A stretch of 64,000 nt of DNA, taken from the NCBI GenBank assembly GCA_049115735.1, contig JAGDZP010000004.1, positions 1-64,000 of the forward strand, in the 5' to 3' direction. The stretch is from CAXBNB01 sp049115735. GTDB lineage: Bacteria > Bacteroidota > Bacteroidia > Cytophagales > Cyclobacteriaceae. Under the pieces are notes generated by a model. The model saw nothing but the letters and a program-made list of their open reading frames with translations, searched no databases and was not told the DNA's origin. Position numbers and translations under genes: made by a program. Below, piece by piece: positions 1-7,842 of the stretch (its first letter is position 1; each line of letters starts with the position of its first letter).

Positions 1-19
1 CCTAATGACAATTCCGGGT

Positions 20-2401
20 TTAACTTCCACAGGCTTCACAAGCATCCGGATTGTCTAATGAACAAGCCATATCTGATGCCTTCTGCAATTCCTCTTCTTG
101 TAGCTCTTGTGCGGTTTTTGGTTTTTCCCTGGCTTCCTTCTCCAAAGTAAATTTGATCGCATCAGCAGCAGCCTTTGTTCTGAGGTAATACATACCCGTT
201 TTCAAACCTTTTTCCCAGGCGTAAAAATGCATAGAGGTCATTTTTCCAAAATTTGGCTCCTGCAAGTGAATGTTCAGGCTCTGGCTTTGACATATAAATG
301 CTCCACGATCTGCTGACATATCTATGATAGCCTTTTGAGATATCTCCCATACAGTTTTGTATAGATCCTTTATGTCTTGTGGTATTTCAGGAATATTCTG
401 GACAGAACCATTCGCTTGCATGATTCTGTTCTTCATGCCTTCATCCCAGAGATTAATTTTGATCAAATCCTTCATCAGGTGTTTGTTCACCACGATAAAT
501 TCACCTGACAATACTCTTCTTGTATAGATGTTGGATGTATATGGCTCGAAGCACTCATTGTTTCCTAGTATCTGAGAAGTAGATGCCGTAGGCATAGGAG
601 CCAAAAGCAATGAATTTCTTACACCATGCTTCTTCACATCTCGTTTTAGAGAAGTCCAGTCCCATCTTTCAGAAGGGGTCACATTCCACATGTCAAACTG
701 GAAAATACCTTTAGATACCGGAGAACCTTTAAATGTCTGATAAGGACCATCAACTTTAGCTATATCCTTCGATGCTGTCATTGAGGCAAAATACAATGTC
801 TCAAATATCTCCTTATTCAATTGCCTTGCTTCAGGAGAATCGAAAGGCATTCTCATCCTAATGAAAGTATCTGCCAATCCCTGGATACCTATTCCGATTG
901 GACGGTGCTTCATGTTAGAGTTTTCAGCCTCAGGAACAGGATAATAGTTCACATCAATTACCTTGTTCAGGTTCTTAGTCATTACATAAGTGATGTCATA
1001 CAGCTTCTGATGGTCAAAAGTTCGAGTTTCTTCTTCTACAAACTTTGGCAAAGCAACAGATGCCAGGTTGCAGACTGCCACTTCATCTGGCGAGGTGTAT
1101 TCCATAATCTCAGTACACAAGTTGCTTGACTTGATAGTTCCAAGATTCTTTTGGTTAGACTTTTTGTTGGCTGCATCCTTATACAACATATAAGGTGTAC
1201 CTGTTTCGATTTGTGATTCCAATACTTCGAACCACAGATCCTGAGCTTTTACCGTTCTTCTTCCTTTTCCTTCCTGCTCGTATTTGGTATAAAGTTTTTC
1301 AAACTCTTCACCATAAGCATCAGCCAGTCCAGGGCATTCGTTAGGACACATCAGTGTCCAGTCTCCATTTTCCTTTACTCTTTTCATGAAAAGATCTGGA
1401 GTCCATAAAGCATAGAACAAGTCTCTCGCTCTTAGTTCTTCCTTACCGTGATTTTTCTTTAGGTCAAGGAAGTCGAAAATATCGGCGTGCCATGGCTCAA
1501 GGTAAATAGCAAAAGATCCCTTTCTTTTTCCACCACCCTGGTCAACATACCTGGCAGTCATATCAAAGTTCCTCAACATTGGAACGATACCATTGCTTAC
1601 ACCATTCGTACCTTTGATGTAAGAACCTGTAGCTCTTACATTGTGAATGCTAAGCCCTATTCCACCTGCAGATTGAGAGATTTTTGCAGTTTGCTTCAAT
1701 GTATCGTAAATACCATCGATGCTATCATCCTTCATTGTTAAGAGGAAACATGAAGACAACTGAGGCTTAGGAGTACCTGCGTTGAACAGTGTAGGGGTGG
1801 CGTGCGTAAACCACTTTTCAGAAAGCAAATTATATGTTTCTATTGCTGCGTCAATATCTTCCTTATGGATACCGATTGCCACCCGCATCAACATATGTTG
1901 TGGACGTTCTACAATCTTGCCATCAAGTTTCATTAGATATGATCTTTCAAGTGTCTTAAACCCGAAGTAGTCATAGCTGAAATCCCTATCATAAATTATG
2001 GTACTATCCAGAAGGGCAGCATTCTTTTTAATGATACCATAAATCTCTGTTGAGATCAATGCTGCATTTTCACCTGTTTTTGGATCTATATAAGTATAGA
2101 GCCGCTTCATTGTGTTTGAAAAGGACTTGCTTGTAACCTTGTGTAGGTTAGATATAGCCACCCTTGCGGCCAATTTTGCAAAGTCTGGGTGTGCTGTCGT
2201 CATGGATGCAGCAGTCTCAGCAGCAAGATTGTCAAGCTCGATGGTCGTCACCCCATCATAAATTCCGGTAATTACTTTTTTTGCTATATCGATCGGCTCA
2301 ATATATTGCGTATTGAGGCCGTAGCACATTTTTTCAATTCGGGCAGTGATTTTGTCAAATTTTACGGATTCCCTTCTTCCGTCTCGTTTTAATACTAACA
2401 T
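20..2401 (-). CDS. nrdA: Ribonucleoside-diphosphate reductase class Ia, alpha subunit
   Basis: This is the large subunit that reduces ribonucleoside diphosphates to deoxyribonucleotides, working with NrdB. At 793 aa it is of normal length. An ATP-cone (allosteric activity site) covers about residues 1-90, starting LKRDGRRESVKFD. The radical-site residues are visible: C218 in SSCFLL, then N427, C429 and E431 in SSNLCTE. The C-terminus carries the redox pair C788/C791 (DACEACGS), which passes electrons from thioredoxin or glutaredoxin. The start is ATG. It lies 47 bp downstream of nrdB on the same strand, so the two are probably co-transcribed in the order nrdB-nrdA. Nothing appears broken. Confidence 0.97.
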   Translation of the reverse strand: MLVLKRDGRRESVKFDKITARIEKMCYGLNTQYIEPIDIAKKVITGIYDGVTTIELDNLAAETAASMTTAHPDFAKLAARVAISNLHKVTSKSFSNTMKRLYTYIDPKTGENAALISTEIYGIIKKNAALLDSTIIYDRDFSYDYFGFKTLERSYLMKLDGKIVERPQHMLMRVAIGIHKEDIDAAIETYNLLSEKWFTHATPTLFNAGTPKPQLSSCFLLTMKDDSIDGIYDTLKQTAKISQSAGGIGLSIHNVRATGSYIKGTNGVSNGIVPMLRNFDMTARYVDQGGGKRKGSFAIYLEPWHADIFDFLDLKKNHGKEELRARDLFYALWTPDLFMKRVKENGDWTLMCPNECPGLADAYGEEFEKLYTKYEQEGKGRRTVKAQDLWFEVLESQIETGTPYMLYKDAANKKSNQKNLGTIKSSNLCTEIMEYTSPDEVAVCNLASVALPKFVEEETRTFDHQKLYDITYVMTKNLNKVIDVNYYPVPEAENSNMKHRPIGIGIQGLADTFIRMRMPFDSPEARQLNKEIFETLYFASMTASKDIAKVDGPYQTFKGSPVSKGIFQFDMWNVTPSERWDWTSLKRDVKKHGVRNSLLLAPMPTASTSQILGNNECFEPYTSNIYTRRVLSGEFIVVNKHLMKDLIKINLWDEGMKNRIMQANGSVQNIPEIPQDIKDLYKTVWEISQKAIIDMSADRGAFICQSQSLNIHLQEPNFGKMTSMHFYAWEKGLKTGMYYLRTKAAADAIKFTLEKEAREKPKTAQELQEEELQKASDMACSLDNPDACEACGS

Positions 2402-2448
2402 TGGCGCACAGGTTATTTATTCGGGTTTATTAATGTTACAGGTGGTGG

Positions 2449-3438
2449 TTAAAAATCTTCGTTCAAACTAAATTTAGGTGAATCGTCATTTTCAGCATTC
2501 ATCACACCCGCTTTTTGGTATTCAGCCACTCTCTTTTCAAAGAAGTTAGTCTTTCCTTGAAGGGAGATCATGTCCATGAAATCAAACGGGTTGGTGACAT
2601 CATATATTTTATCGCAATGCAATTCTGCGAGTAATCTATCTGCAACGAACTCAATGTACTGACACATTAGCTCAGCATTCATTCCAATCAGCTTCACTGG
2701 AATAGCATCCGTTACAAATTCCTTTTCTATTTCAACGGCATCTCTTATTATACCGGTTACAGTTTCTTTAGACAACTGATTTACCAAATGGTCATTGTAT
2801 AACAAGCATGCAAAATCGCAGTGCAGACCCTCATCACGAGAAATCAACTCATTAGAAAAAGTAAGACCAGGCATTAAACCTCTTTTCTTCAGCCAGAAAA
2901 TCGAACAGAAACTTCCCGAGAAGAAGATACCTTCTACTGCTGCAAAAGCTATCAATCTCTCAGCAAAAGATCCATTATCAATCCAGCGCAATGCCCACTC
3001 AGCTTTTTTGCCCACACAAGGAATAGTTTCTATTGCATTGAATAGTTTATCCTTTTCACCTGGATCTTTTACATACGTATCTATGAGTAGAGAGTAGGTT
3101 TCAGAGTGGATATTTTCTATGGCCACTTGAAAACCATAAAAGAACTTGGCTTCTGTATACTGTACTTCTGAGAGGAAGTTTTCAGCCAGGTTTTCATTTA
3201 CTATTCCATCGCTGGCCGCAAAAAATGCCAAAACGTGGGTGATGAAATGTCTTTCCCCGTCATTCAGATTGTTCCAATCTTTTAGGTCTTGACTAAGGTC
3301 AATTTCTTCAGCAGTCCAAAAACTGGCTTCTGCCTTTTTATAAAATTGCCAAATGTCGTTTTTCTGAATTGGAAAAAGAACAAATCTATCTTTGTTCTCT
3401 TTTAGAATAGGTTCTTCCTGCAATGTATCTTTTTTCAT
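2449..3438 (-). CDS. nrdB: Ribonucleoside-diphosphate reductase class Ia, beta subunit
   Basis: This 329-aa protein is the ferritin-like small subunit that holds the di-iron centre and the stable tyrosyl radical. The metal-ligand motif EnIH is at residues 108-111, and the radical tyrosine is at Y115, exactly seven residues after E108 as in E. coli NrdB (E115/Y122). This places it with tyrosyl-radical enzymes and not the radical-less Ic type. The second ligand motif is DEGLH, and an upstream glutamate lies in FAAVEGIFF. The C-terminus SLNEDF is the usual tail that docks on NrdA. It is the first gene of the nrdB-nrdA unit and is divergent from rplU across 453 bp. Confidence 0.97.
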   Translation of the reverse strand: MKKDTLQEEPILKENKDRFVLFPIQKNDIWQFYKKAEASFWTAEEIDLSQDLKDWNNLNDGERHFITHVLAFFAASDGIVNENLAENFLSEVQYTEAKFFYGFQVAIENIHSETYSLLIDTYVKDPGEKDKLFNAIETIPCVGKKAEWALRWIDNGSFAERLIAFAAVEGIFFSGSFCSIFWLKKRGLMPGLTFSNELISRDEGLHCDFACLLYNDHLVNQLSKETVTGIIRDAVEIEKEFVTDAIPVKLIGMNAELMCQYIEFVADRLLAELHCDKIYDVTNPFDFMDMISLQGKTNFFEKRVAEYQKAGVMNAENDDSPKFSLNEDF

Positions 3439-3891
3439 TCTTTTTTAGCTCCCTGGTTATTTAATTAGGATAATAAAACACTACAGCCAATCGATCCGTC
3501 AACCGAAAAAATCAGGTTATACGGGGATTGTCTTACTAATCTAGCTGGCCTATATTTTTCTCTTGGAATACCTGAAAATCCGGTGTAAGATTTTTTGATC
3601 AGGCTCTACAAATATGATGAAAACACAATAAAAAATCAAAGGCCAAATAGAGCCGGATTGCGATTTTGCTTCAAGTAGAAATTTTCTTTTAATGCATTGA
3701 AAACTAATACCTTGTTAATTTAATATGAAATGAAAACTTCATTTTATACTTGCAGAATGGAAGGGTGAAAAAAATTGAAAAAAATTTAAATTATTTTTTT
3801 ATCCCAAAATGTAGTAACGAAGGTTTGTTATTGCCTCATCATTTTATACTTTTGCACTCCAATTTTAAAAACCAAGTGTTTAGGTAAATTT
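3439..3891. other. Divergent intergenic region between nrdB and rplU
   Basis: These 453 bp carry no credible coding region. The right end holds the strong rplU promoter. The left part should contain the nrdB promoter on the minus strand, but I see no full TTTG-N19-TAnnTTTG match; the closest -7-like string on the minus strand is TCTATTTG near 3645. The region is AT-rich with several A tracts. No riboswitch or convincing hairpin was recognised. Confidence 0.5.
3824..3854 (+). promoter_or_regulatory. Bacteroidota-type promoter of rplU-rpmA
   Basis: TTTG at 3824-3827 is followed by exactly 19 bp and then TACTTTTG at 3847-3854. This is a perfect match to the primary sigma consensus of Bacteroidota (TTTG, 17-23 bp, TAnnTTTG). 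Transcription should begin around 3860, giving a leader of about 30 nt before the ATG at 3892. Confidence 0.85.
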
Positions 3892-4200
3892 ATGTACGCA
3901 ATAGTTGATATAGCAGGAAAGCAGTTCAAAGTAACGCAAGACCAGTTCGTCTATGCTCCGGCATTGGAAGGCGAAGAGGGCGCTTCCGTAGAATTTAAAG
4001 ACGTATTGTTGGTAGACAATGACGGAAAAGTAAAAGTGGGTACACCAACCGTAAAAGGTTCTAAGGTGACCGGAAAGATTCTTGGACATATGAAAGACGA
4101 CAAAGTAGTCGTATTCAAAAAGAAAAGAAGAAAAGGTTACAAGGTGAAAAATGGTCACAGACAAAACCTGACCAAAGTATTAATCGAAACAATTTCATAA
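3892..4200 (+). CDS. rplU: 50S ribosomal protein L21
   Basis: This is a large-subunit ribosomal protein of 102 aa. The N-terminus MYAIVDIAGKQFKV is the L21 signature, and the C-terminus is strongly basic (KKKRRKGYKVKNGHRQ), as expected for 23S rRNA contact. It is the first gene of a two-gene operon with rpmA, which starts 11 bp after its stop. A strong promoter lies just upstream and an intrinsic terminator follows rpmA. Confidence 0.98.
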   Translation: MYAIVDIAGKQFKVTQDQFVYAPALEGEEGASVEFKDVLLVDNDGKVKVGTPTVKGSKVTGKILGHMKDDKVVVFKKKRRKGYKVKNGHRQNLTKVLIETIS

Positions 4201-4211
4201 AGACATAACTC

Positions 4212-4472
4212 ATGGCACATAAGAAAGGAGCTGGTAGTTCTAAAAACGGAAGAGAGTCGCATAGTAAAAGGCTAGGTGTAAAAATTTATGGCGGACAGGA
4301 AATTATCGCCGGTAATATCATCGTGAGACAAAGAGGAACAGTGCATCACCCAGGTGAAAATGTGGGGATGGGAAAAGATCACACTTTGTTTGCATTAACT
4401 GATGGTGTGGTAAAATTCAAAAAAGGAAGACAAAACAGATCTTTTGTATCAGTTGTAAAAGCTGAGGCTTAA
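4212..4472 (+). CDS. rpmA: 50S ribosomal protein L27
   Basis: This 86-aa large-subunit ribosomal protein lies near the peptidyl-transferase centre. The N-terminus MAHKKGAGSSKNGRES is the canonical mature L27 start, with no sign of the cleavable extension known in Firmicutes. The motif GGQEIIAGNIIVRQRG is typical of the family. It sits 11 bp after rplU and is followed by a clear intrinsic terminator. Confidence 0.98.
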   Translation: MAHKKGAGSSKNGRESHSKRLGVKIYGGQEIIAGNIIVRQRGTVHHPGENVGMGKDHTLFALTDGVVKFKKGRQNRSFVSVVKAEA

Positions 4473-4496
4473 GAAATAAAAATAATCATGTTTAGG

Positions 4497-4527
4497 AGAC
4501 TGCTTTTGCATAAAGGCAGTCTTTTTT
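4497..4527 (+). terminator. Intrinsic terminator of rplU-rpmA
   Basis: AGACTGCTTTT at 4497-4507 pairs with AAAGGCAGTCT at 4512-4522 (11 bp, one G-T) around a GCAT tetraloop, and six T residues follow at 4522-4527. It begins 25 bp after the rpmA stop codon. Confidence 0.93.
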
Positions 4528-4606
4528 GTGTCCCGTCGGTTTTGAATCCGGGTAATAGCCTGCAGATAACAACACCTGAAATGACTTAGTGTTAGGAACA
4601 ATTAGC

Positions 4607-5386
4607 CTACTTCTCCAGCCACTTCATAAACTCCGGCACACGCACTCGACTGATCAGGATCTGATCATCGGTAGGAGGTTGCAGGATAACCTCCAAACGG
4701 CTATTGAAATATTTGTTCACCATTTTCACCGAATGGATATTTGAAATACACTTTCTTGATAGGCGAAAAAACTCATTGGGATCCAGAATCCTAGCCAGCT
4801 CATCCAGTGAATAATCAATGATAAATTTTTTATTCTCCTTTGCTACTAGATAAGTATAATCATGCTCCGAAAGGAAATAAGCCGTATCCTGAACGGATAT
4901 ATGCCGAATTCTATCTCCTGTTTTAACCATGAAGCGTTTTTTGTATTCCTGCTTTGGTGCTGCCGTCATTTCGAAAAGACGATCAACCTGCTCTGGATCC
5001 AACACTACACTCTTTTCAGGTGAAAGTGTCTTTTTAAGGTTGTCATACTTTTTTAAGCTCTCATCAAGTTTTTTTTCCTCTATTGGTTTCAGGAGATAAT
5101 CAATACTATTTACCCTAAACGCTTTCAAAGCATAGTTTTCAAAAGCCGTAGTGAAAATAATTGGACTGACTACTTCTACTTGTTTAAAAATTTCAAAGCT
5201 TAGTCCATCGGAAAGTTGGACATCAAGAAAAATAAGATCGGGACTAGGATTGCTCTTGAGCCACTCTACACTGTCCTCAACGGTATCGATACATTCAAGC
5301 ACTTCAATCCCATAGGAAGAAGATTCAAGCATTCTCTTGAGCTCTTCTTGTGCGTAAATCTCATCCTCAATAATTAATGCTGTCAT
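4607..5386 (-). CDS. LytTR-family response regulator (pair 1)
   Basis: This 259-aa response regulator has an N-terminal receiver domain (acidic pocket IIEDE; phosphoacceptor D55 in LIFLDVQ; lysine in DYLLKP) and a C-terminal LytTR DNA-binding domain from about residue 145. LytTR proteins bind direct repeats of a 9-bp element. It overlaps the upstream kinase gene by 20 bp, so the two are translationally linked. It is clearly paralogous to the regulator at 8902-9660 (shared phrases DTVEDSVEWLK / DSVDESVKWLK). Candidate binding sites with 21-bp spacing lie in its own operon promoter at 6650-6679. Confidence 0.93.
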   Translation of the reverse strand: MTALIIEDEIYAQEELKRMLESSSYGIEVLECIDTVEDSVEWLKSNPSPDLIFLDVQLSDGLSFEIFKQVEVVSPIIFTTAFENYALKAFRVNSIDYLLKPIEEKKLDESLKKYDNLKKTLSPEKSVVLDPEQVDRLFEMTAAPKQEYKKRFMVKTGDRIRHISVQDTAYFLSEHDYTYLVAKENKKFIIDYSLDELARILDPNEFFRLSRKCISNIHSVKMVNKYFNSRLEVILQPPTDDQILISRVRVPEFMKWLEK

Positions 5387-6488
5387 AGCGAGGCTCTAGA
5401 AGTGGTATTTTTACTGTGAAATATTTGTCCGACTCATCGATGATCACTTTTTTATTGGTCACCAATGAATACTGATTGCAAATATTGTCCAAACCTATTT
5501 TAGATGAATAACCTTTAGAGGATTTTAATTTCAAAGTATTCTTGAATACAATATAATCTTCTTCGATAAGTACCCATATGGATAATGGGTTTTTGGTAGA
5601 TGCCACATTGTGTTTGATGGCATTTTCGATGAGCATTTGAAAAATAATGGGCGGTACCATATATTGACCCCATTTCTCTTCTATGTCAATATTAAGGTCT
5701 AGCTTGTCCCTAAACCTCAATTGAATGAGGTCAATGTAAGAATTCAACGCATTCAATTCTTCCTTGATAGAAATCAATCCCCTACCCCGGTATTCTAGGA
5801 CATTTCTGTATACTCTTGCCAACTTCCTTATAAAGCTGTGCGCTGTATTTTGATCTGAATAAACCAGGGACGAAAGTGTATTGAGCGAGTTAAATAGAAA
5901 GTGTGGGTTGACCTGCGTTTTCAACATTTCATAGCGAATCTGAAGACTTTGTTTTTTAAAACGTTCGATCTCCATCAATGATTTTCTCCAGCGATGAAGG
6001 AAAAATATTCCCAGCTCGATAACAACGACAACAAAAGTGATGGCTACTACCGTAATCGCTACAACCAGTTCATTAAGAAAAATTATCTCTATACCATCCA
6101 GCAATATCTTCGCTACCAAATACCTTGACCCTACAACCATTGCTAAGACAACAAGTATGTTGGTTATCAGTTGCACTAAGAATCGTCCTCCGGGATTTAG
6201 TTCCCACGGCCACTGAGCATCCAGTTTTCTGTTGATTAAGCGTACACTTTCCAATATTACGAATGCCACGAAAATTGCCTTGAGATACTCCAGATTGTTC
6301 CACTTGAGGTGAAAGTCTACATAAAGGAGAGCATAGAAGACGTCAACAATAAATCTCGTAAGTACACCCAGAAATATTATACTAAGCCATCTCCACCAGT
6401 TGATGCTATAGAATAAGATGCCGAGATCTCCGCTAGATGTTTTGGAATAGTTTCCTTTTGCCAATTGGTAGGTTAGAATTTTAGACAA
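5367..6488 (-). CDS. LytS-type sensor histidine kinase (pair 1)
   Basis: This 373-aa membrane kinase has four probable transmembrane segments (about residues 33-58, 68-86, 103-131, 137-164), then a His_kinase domain with phosphoacceptor H196 in NPHFLFNSLNTLSSL, and an HATPase domain with N-box LIENAIKHN. It has no periplasmic sensor domain, so the membrane part probably senses. The start is TTG: an in-frame stop lies just upstream and no ATG occurs before the membrane region. Its stop overlaps the regulator gene. The operon promoter is about 120 bp upstream, and a terminator-like hairpin sits between that promoter and this start. Confidence 0.9.
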   Translation of the reverse strand: MSKILTYQLAKGNYSKTSSGDLGILFYSINWWRWLSIIFLGVLTRFIVDVFYALLYVDFHLKWNNLEYLKAIFVAFVILESVRLINRKLDAQWPWELNPGGRFLVQLITNILVVLAMVVGSRYLVAKILLDGIEIIFLNELVVAITVVAITFVVVVIELGIFFLHRWRKSLMEIERFKKQSLQIRYEMLKTQVNPHFLFNSLNTLSSLVYSDQNTAHSFIRKLARVYRNVLEYRGRGLISIKEELNALNSYIDLIQLRFRDKLDLNIDIEEKWGQYMVPPIIFQMLIENAIKHNVASTKNPLSIWVLIEEDYIVFKNTLKLKSSKGYSSKIGLDNICNQYSLVTNKKVIIDESDKYFTVKIPLLEPRYDSINY

Positions 6489-6513
6489 AGTAAAGGATAA
6501 TTAGATTGGAAAT

Positions 6514-6546
6514 AAAAAAAGACCTGGCTGCCGAAGTAACCAGGTC
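6514..6546 (-). terminator. Strong terminator-like hairpin in the leader of the pair 1 kinase operon
   Basis: Read on the minus strand, GACCTGG (6546-6540) pairs with CCAGGTC (6527-6521). The inner part can extend to a C(TTCG)G tetraloop, and seven T residues follow (6520-6514). It lies 26 bp before the kinase start codon and about 55 bp after the predicted transcription start of the same operon, with no gene in between. It may be a leader attenuator or the end of a short RNA of about 90 nt. Confidence 0.8.
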
Positions 6547-6608
6547 CTAAAACTATTCAACTATACAAATCACTATTTCTTTATTGGGTTGTAATTGTTA
6601 TTACGATG

Positions 6609-6679
6609 TAAAAGTAGATTTAATGGCTAAGGCTGAAAATCGTAAATCGGTGAACTTAAGAATTTGATGGGTAGACTTC
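6609..6679 (-). promoter_or_regulatory. Predicted LytTR-controlled promoter of the pair 1 operon
   Basis: On the minus strand, half-sites GAAGTCTAC (6679-6671) and TAAGTTCAC (6658-6650) are 21 bp apart and match at 6 of 9 positions. Exactly 33 bp further is a -7-like box TACTTTTA (6616-6609). The 21/33 geometry is identical to that upstream of the pair 2 kinase and the RND operon. The proximal half-site resembles the published LytTR consensus [TA][AC][CA]GTTN[AG][TG]. Confidence 0.7.
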
Positions 6680-6705
6680 ATTTTTGGCTGCCTCAGGCCT
6701 AAACG

Positions 6706-6737
6706 AAAAGAGCCTCAGACAATGCTGTCTGAAGCTC
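6706..6737 (-). terminator. Intrinsic terminator of the 65-aa gene
   Basis: On the minus strand GAGCTTCAGACA (6737-6726) pairs with TGTCTGAGGCTC (6721-6710), with one mismatch and a GCAT tetraloop, followed by TTTT. It lies 35 bp after the stop codon of the small gene at 6772-6969, which supports that gene being transcribed. Confidence 0.8.
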
Positions 6738-6771
6738 CATATTGCGCTACTATCTTAATCATCAAATCTAT

Positions 6772-6969
6772 TCAAACACCTTTTTGCTTCTCTTTTGGGT
6801 GTTGGGCCAGTGCTTCAAGAAATTTCTCATCTGACATATTCGTAAACTTCGACCAAACCTCAACTTCAGTTTGGGTCATCGTTTCTTCAAACAGAATCGA
6901 TCCATTCCTATCAAAATATGCCACTTTGAACATATTGTCCTCCAACTTTTCAAACTTCATTTGAATCAT
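6772..6969 (-). CDS. Small conserved-looking protein of unknown function (65 aa)
   Basis: I do not recognise this family. It is a soluble, acidic small protein with no signal peptide, carrying the phrases MFKVAYFDRNGSILFEE and TQTEVEVWSKFTNMSDEKF. The first half could form a small beta hairpin and the second half a helix. A good terminator follows on the same strand, and a -7-like TATAATTG lies about 35 bp upstream of the start. A second ATG three codons in would give a 62-aa form. It sits between the two LytTR systems, but nothing ties it to them functionally. Confidence 0.6.
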   Translation of the reverse strand: MIQMKFEKLEDNMFKVAYFDRNGSILFEETMTQTEVEVWSKFTNMSDEKFLEALAQHPKEKQKGV

Positions 6970-7142
6970 AGGTTATTTTCGCATCGACCTGTACAATTAT
7001 ACGTAGCAGCTGACAACTATATAAATCTATTCGTTCAGTTCACCACACTTTCCGATGAATATTAATATTTATAGGATAAATTGAAATATATTAAGAGCGT
7101 ATTTTGCAAGTGCTCTTACATCTTTTATAGATTCTAGCAAAA

Positions 7143-7175
7143 AAGAAAAGGCCCTGATCTATTTAGATCAGAGCC
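7143..7175 (-). terminator. Intrinsic terminator of the small secreted-protein gene
   Basis: On the minus strand GGCTCTGATC (7175-7166) pairs with GATCAGGGCC (7159-7150), with one mismatch, around a 6-nt loop, then TTTTCTTTT. It starts 28 bp after the stop codon of the gene at 7203-7547. Confidence 0.85.
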
Positions 7176-7202
7176 AATTATACTATTTAACCTTACTAAT
7201 TA

Positions 7203-7547
7203 TTATTTGACTTCTACTGTCCTTTTCATAAGGTAAATATCATTTGATACTTCAAATGAGTAACTACCAGCAGGAAGATTAGACAAGTCAAACTTTTTCA
7301 ATACGGCTGTTTTGTCCTGAATTTTTTCATCATATACCCTTACACCGTAGGCATCATATATATTGATCTGTACTTTTTCTTCTTGCAATTTCTTAAAACT
7401 CATTTGCACCATCTTGTTGTCAAGAGAAGTTACTTTCACGTCTAGATACGCGCTGTTTGTCGAACTTTTACCGCCTTCTGCTAGAGCAAGGCCTGAGATC
7501 AAAAGCAATCCTGCGATCAATCCCTTCTTTAAAAATGTTGTTTTCAT
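7203..7547 (-). CDS. Small secreted protein resembling a T9SS C-terminal domain
   Basis: From the ATG at 7547 the product is 114 aa. It has a Sec signal peptide (MKTTFLKKGLIAGLLLISGLALA) followed by one beta-rich domain. That domain ends in the pattern INIYDAYGVRVYDEKI...FDLSNLPAGSYSFEVS...MKRTVEVK, which closely resembles the type IX secretion sorting domain (IYD.xGk.v..., LpaGvY.v, final K-rich strand). There is no cargo domain in front. It could be a free-standing CTD-like protein or a small periplasmic protein with the same fold. An upstream ATG seven codons earlier is possible but places charged residues before the signal peptide. LytTR-like repeats lie upstream. Confidence 0.8.
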   Translation of the reverse strand: MKTTFLKKGLIAGLLLISGLALAEGGKSSTNSAYLDVKVTSLDNKMVQMSFKKLQEEKVQINIYDAYGVRVYDEKIQDKTAVLKKFDLSNLPAGSYSFEVSNDIYLMKRTVEVK

Positions 7548-7582
7548 GTTTGTAATTTTTGGTTTCATTAATAATTACAATG

Positions 7583-7673
7583 CAAGCATACGGCTGAATT
7601 TCACCCGTGAAAAGCTAAAACCTGTGAGTTGTCGATTCGTTTAGGTCAACTTAAGAATAAATCAGTTGACTTT
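7583..7673 (-). promoter_or_regulatory. Possible LytTR-type operator upstream of the small secreted-protein gene
   Basis: On the minus strand AAAGTCAAC (7673-7665) and TAAGTTGAC (7653-7645) form a direct repeat with 20-bp spacing. The surrounding string TTCTTAAGTT.ACC is shared with the pair 1 operator. No -7 box occurs at 33 bp; a near match TATGCTTG (7590-7583) lies 54 bp away, exactly 21 bp further. The geometry is therefore only partly like the other sites. Confidence 0.4.
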
Positions 7674-7764
7674 AATCAAGAAAATATTGAATTATTAGCG
7701 AGTAACCTTGGCTTAACACTCCCTTAATTGCACTTTTAAATACTGGCAATGTTGTGATATAATT

Positions 7765-7835
7765 CTAATTCACTCCACAAATTTTCAGGTTCATCCCTAA
7801 TTAGTATCCAAAACCACTATAATTGAATTCATTTG
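7765..7835 (+). promoter_or_regulatory. Predicted LytTR-controlled promoter of the pair 2 operon
   Basis: CTAATTCAC (7765-7773) and CAGGTTCAT (7786-7794) are 21 bp apart. After exactly 33 bp comes TTCATTTG (7828-7835), a 7 of 8 match to TAnnTTTG. The CAGGTTCAT half-site, the spacing and the box type TTCnTTTG are the same as upstream of the RND operon. The kinase ATG follows 7 nt after the box, so the leader would be very short. Confidence 0.72.
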
Positions 7836-7842
7836 CTGTGAA

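Noticed and set aside
3880..4164. Minus-strand open frame of 94 codons opposite rplU.
   Set aside because: It is fully inside the L21 gene on the opposite strand and has no plausible protein features.
6601..6681. A 26-codon minus-strand reading frame (MKSTHQILKF...) between the 65-aa gene and the pair 1 kinase.
   Set aside because: It covers the predicted repeats and -7 box of the kinase promoter and shows no family resemblance; more likely regulatory DNA than a gene.
7093..7117. AAGAGC / GCTCTT inverted repeat between the two small genes.
   Set aside because: Only six base pairs with a 13-nt loop; too weak to call.
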